DNA from: Spirobacillus cienkowskii | Lineage (GTDB): Bacteria > Bdellovibrionota_B > Oligoflexia > Silvanigrellales > Silvanigrellaceae | Direction of reading: 5' to 3' | Length of the DNA: 64,000 nt | NCBI RefSeq assembly: GCF_037081835.1 | Contig: NZ_CP146516.1 | Coordinates: forward strand, 2,247,501-2,311,500 | Shown here: positions 63,642 to 64,000 of the stretch, one piece after another | Position numbering within the stretch: position 1 is the stretch's first letter | How the letters are laid out: each line of letters begins with the position of its first letter | Notes under the pieces: generated by a model | Database searches by the model: none | Seen by the model: only the letters and a program-made list of their open reading frames with translations | What the model was told of the DNA's origin: nothing | Translations under genes and position numbers: made by a program

Positions 63642-64000
63642 TTAATTGCTGTCCTCAACTTGAAAAAAATGAAAGCTCCGTAAACGACTATCAAAATCTT
63701 TAAATCTCTTTTCAAACCTCATCAAACACACGACTTCCGTCATTTTTCCTGGTTTTACATTAACAATAAAGTGATGCAAACGATCAAAAATTAATTTAAT
63801 TCCAAGTCCACCACTTGCTCTTTTACCCATAGATTCTGTTTTTTGATTTTCATCAATGTATTGCATCACCGTTTTTTTGGTTAAAGTACCAAAAGGATCA
63901 GCCACAGAAACTCCAAACACTTCACCATCAAAACCCCATTTGATGGTAACCTGCTCTTCTTCACCAAGCTGAAAAATTTCATTTCTAGAACTTTGTTTTA
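63642..64000 (-). CDS. anti-sigma-type HATPase domain protein, 5' part outside the window
   Basis: The frame is open to the right edge. The visible 119 residues run from IFQLGEEEQVTIKWGFDGEVFG (in part) through VSVADPFGTLTKK to GKRASGGLGIKLIFDRLHHFIVNV. The GGLGIKLIF segment matches the G2-type lid of RsbW/SpoIIAB HATPase_c_2 domains, and VADPFG the G1 (DxGxG-like) box with Gly partly replaced. Such proteins bind anti-sigma antagonists, the substrates of SpoIIE phosphatases. It could be linked to the PP2C gene at 5831, although that is 56 kb away. Confidence 0.65.
   Translation of the reverse strand, partial: KQSSRNEIFQLGEEEQVTIKWGFDGEVFGVSVADPFGTLTKKTVMQYIDENQKTESMGKRASGGLGIKLIFDRLHHFIVNVKPGKMTEVVCLMRFEKRFKDFDSRLRSFHFFQVEDSN

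Noticed and set aside
1-64000. tRNA, rRNA or CRISPR loci
   Set aside because: No cloverleaf-like sequence, rRNA stretch or regularly spaced repeat-spacer array was recognised by eye.

Overview
The window is strongly AT-rich and comes from a motile, diderm bacterium. It holds a Gram-negative flagellar rod/ring block (flgG-flgA-flgH-flgI-flgJ, including both L-ring and P-ring genes), lipoproteins, an outer-membrane-like protein and a nucleotide-sugar/glycosyltransferase locus. The low GC, the flagellar gene order and the SpoIIE/REC signalling proteins would suit a Bdellovibrionota/Oligoflexia (Silvanigrella-like) lineage. That placement is inference from general features; there is no rRNA or other phylogenetic marker in the window.

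Layout. 0-0.5 kb: 3' part of dapB. 0.7-7.8 kb: small unknown genes and a same-strand signalling cluster (internally duplicated protein, degenerate HPt/HisKA-REC protein, secreted barrel-like protein, small acidic protein, membrane SpoIIE phosphatase). 7.8-10.7 kb: ABC-F ATPase and a lysophospholipase-like hydrolase on the minus strand. 10.8-15.1 kb: flagellar operon. 15.1-18.6 kb: a very large propeller-like lipoprotein on the minus strand. 19.2-24.1 kb: a CHASE2-adenylate cyclase split by a frameshift and an MHS/MFS transporter split by an IS630-type element. 24.0-29.5 kb: housekeeping genes, including a CBS-type PLP enzyme, a PRMT-like and a THUMP/RlmL-like methyltransferase, and 3-methyladenine glycosylase.

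29.5-62 kb is a surface-polysaccharide locus. It opens with a polyprenyl-phosphate glycosylphosphotransferase and an ABC exporter. From about 33.7 to 46.1 kb it is a graveyard of nested insertion sequences: IS21 inside IS3 copy A, IS66 inside IS3 copy B with an intact 8-bp target duplication, a decayed second IS66, and an IS630 relic inside IS3 copy C. Isolated cargo genes (a GT32 transferase and an FkbM methyltransferase) and an integrase fragment lie between them.

46.6-52.3 kb is a minus-strand operon for GDP-D-glycero-D-manno-heptose: gmhA, hddA and a fused hddC-gmhB-kinase gene, with an epimerase, a GT2 and a truncated alpha-1,2-fucosyltransferase start. 53-61 kb carries two GT4 transferases, ugd and uxs (UDP-glucose to UDP-glucuronate to UDP-xylose), a GT2-GT9 fusion, and the divergent fcl/gmd pair (GDP-mannose to GDP-L-fucose). 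A second, decayed copy of the gmd start lies at 52.6 kb. The combination predicts a polymer or LPS containing heptose, xylose and fucose-type sugars, though heavy IS activity has broken several genes. The right edge has a PAS/HisKA/REC protein and a partial anti-sigma-type ATPase domain protein. No tRNA, rRNA or CRISPR array was seen.
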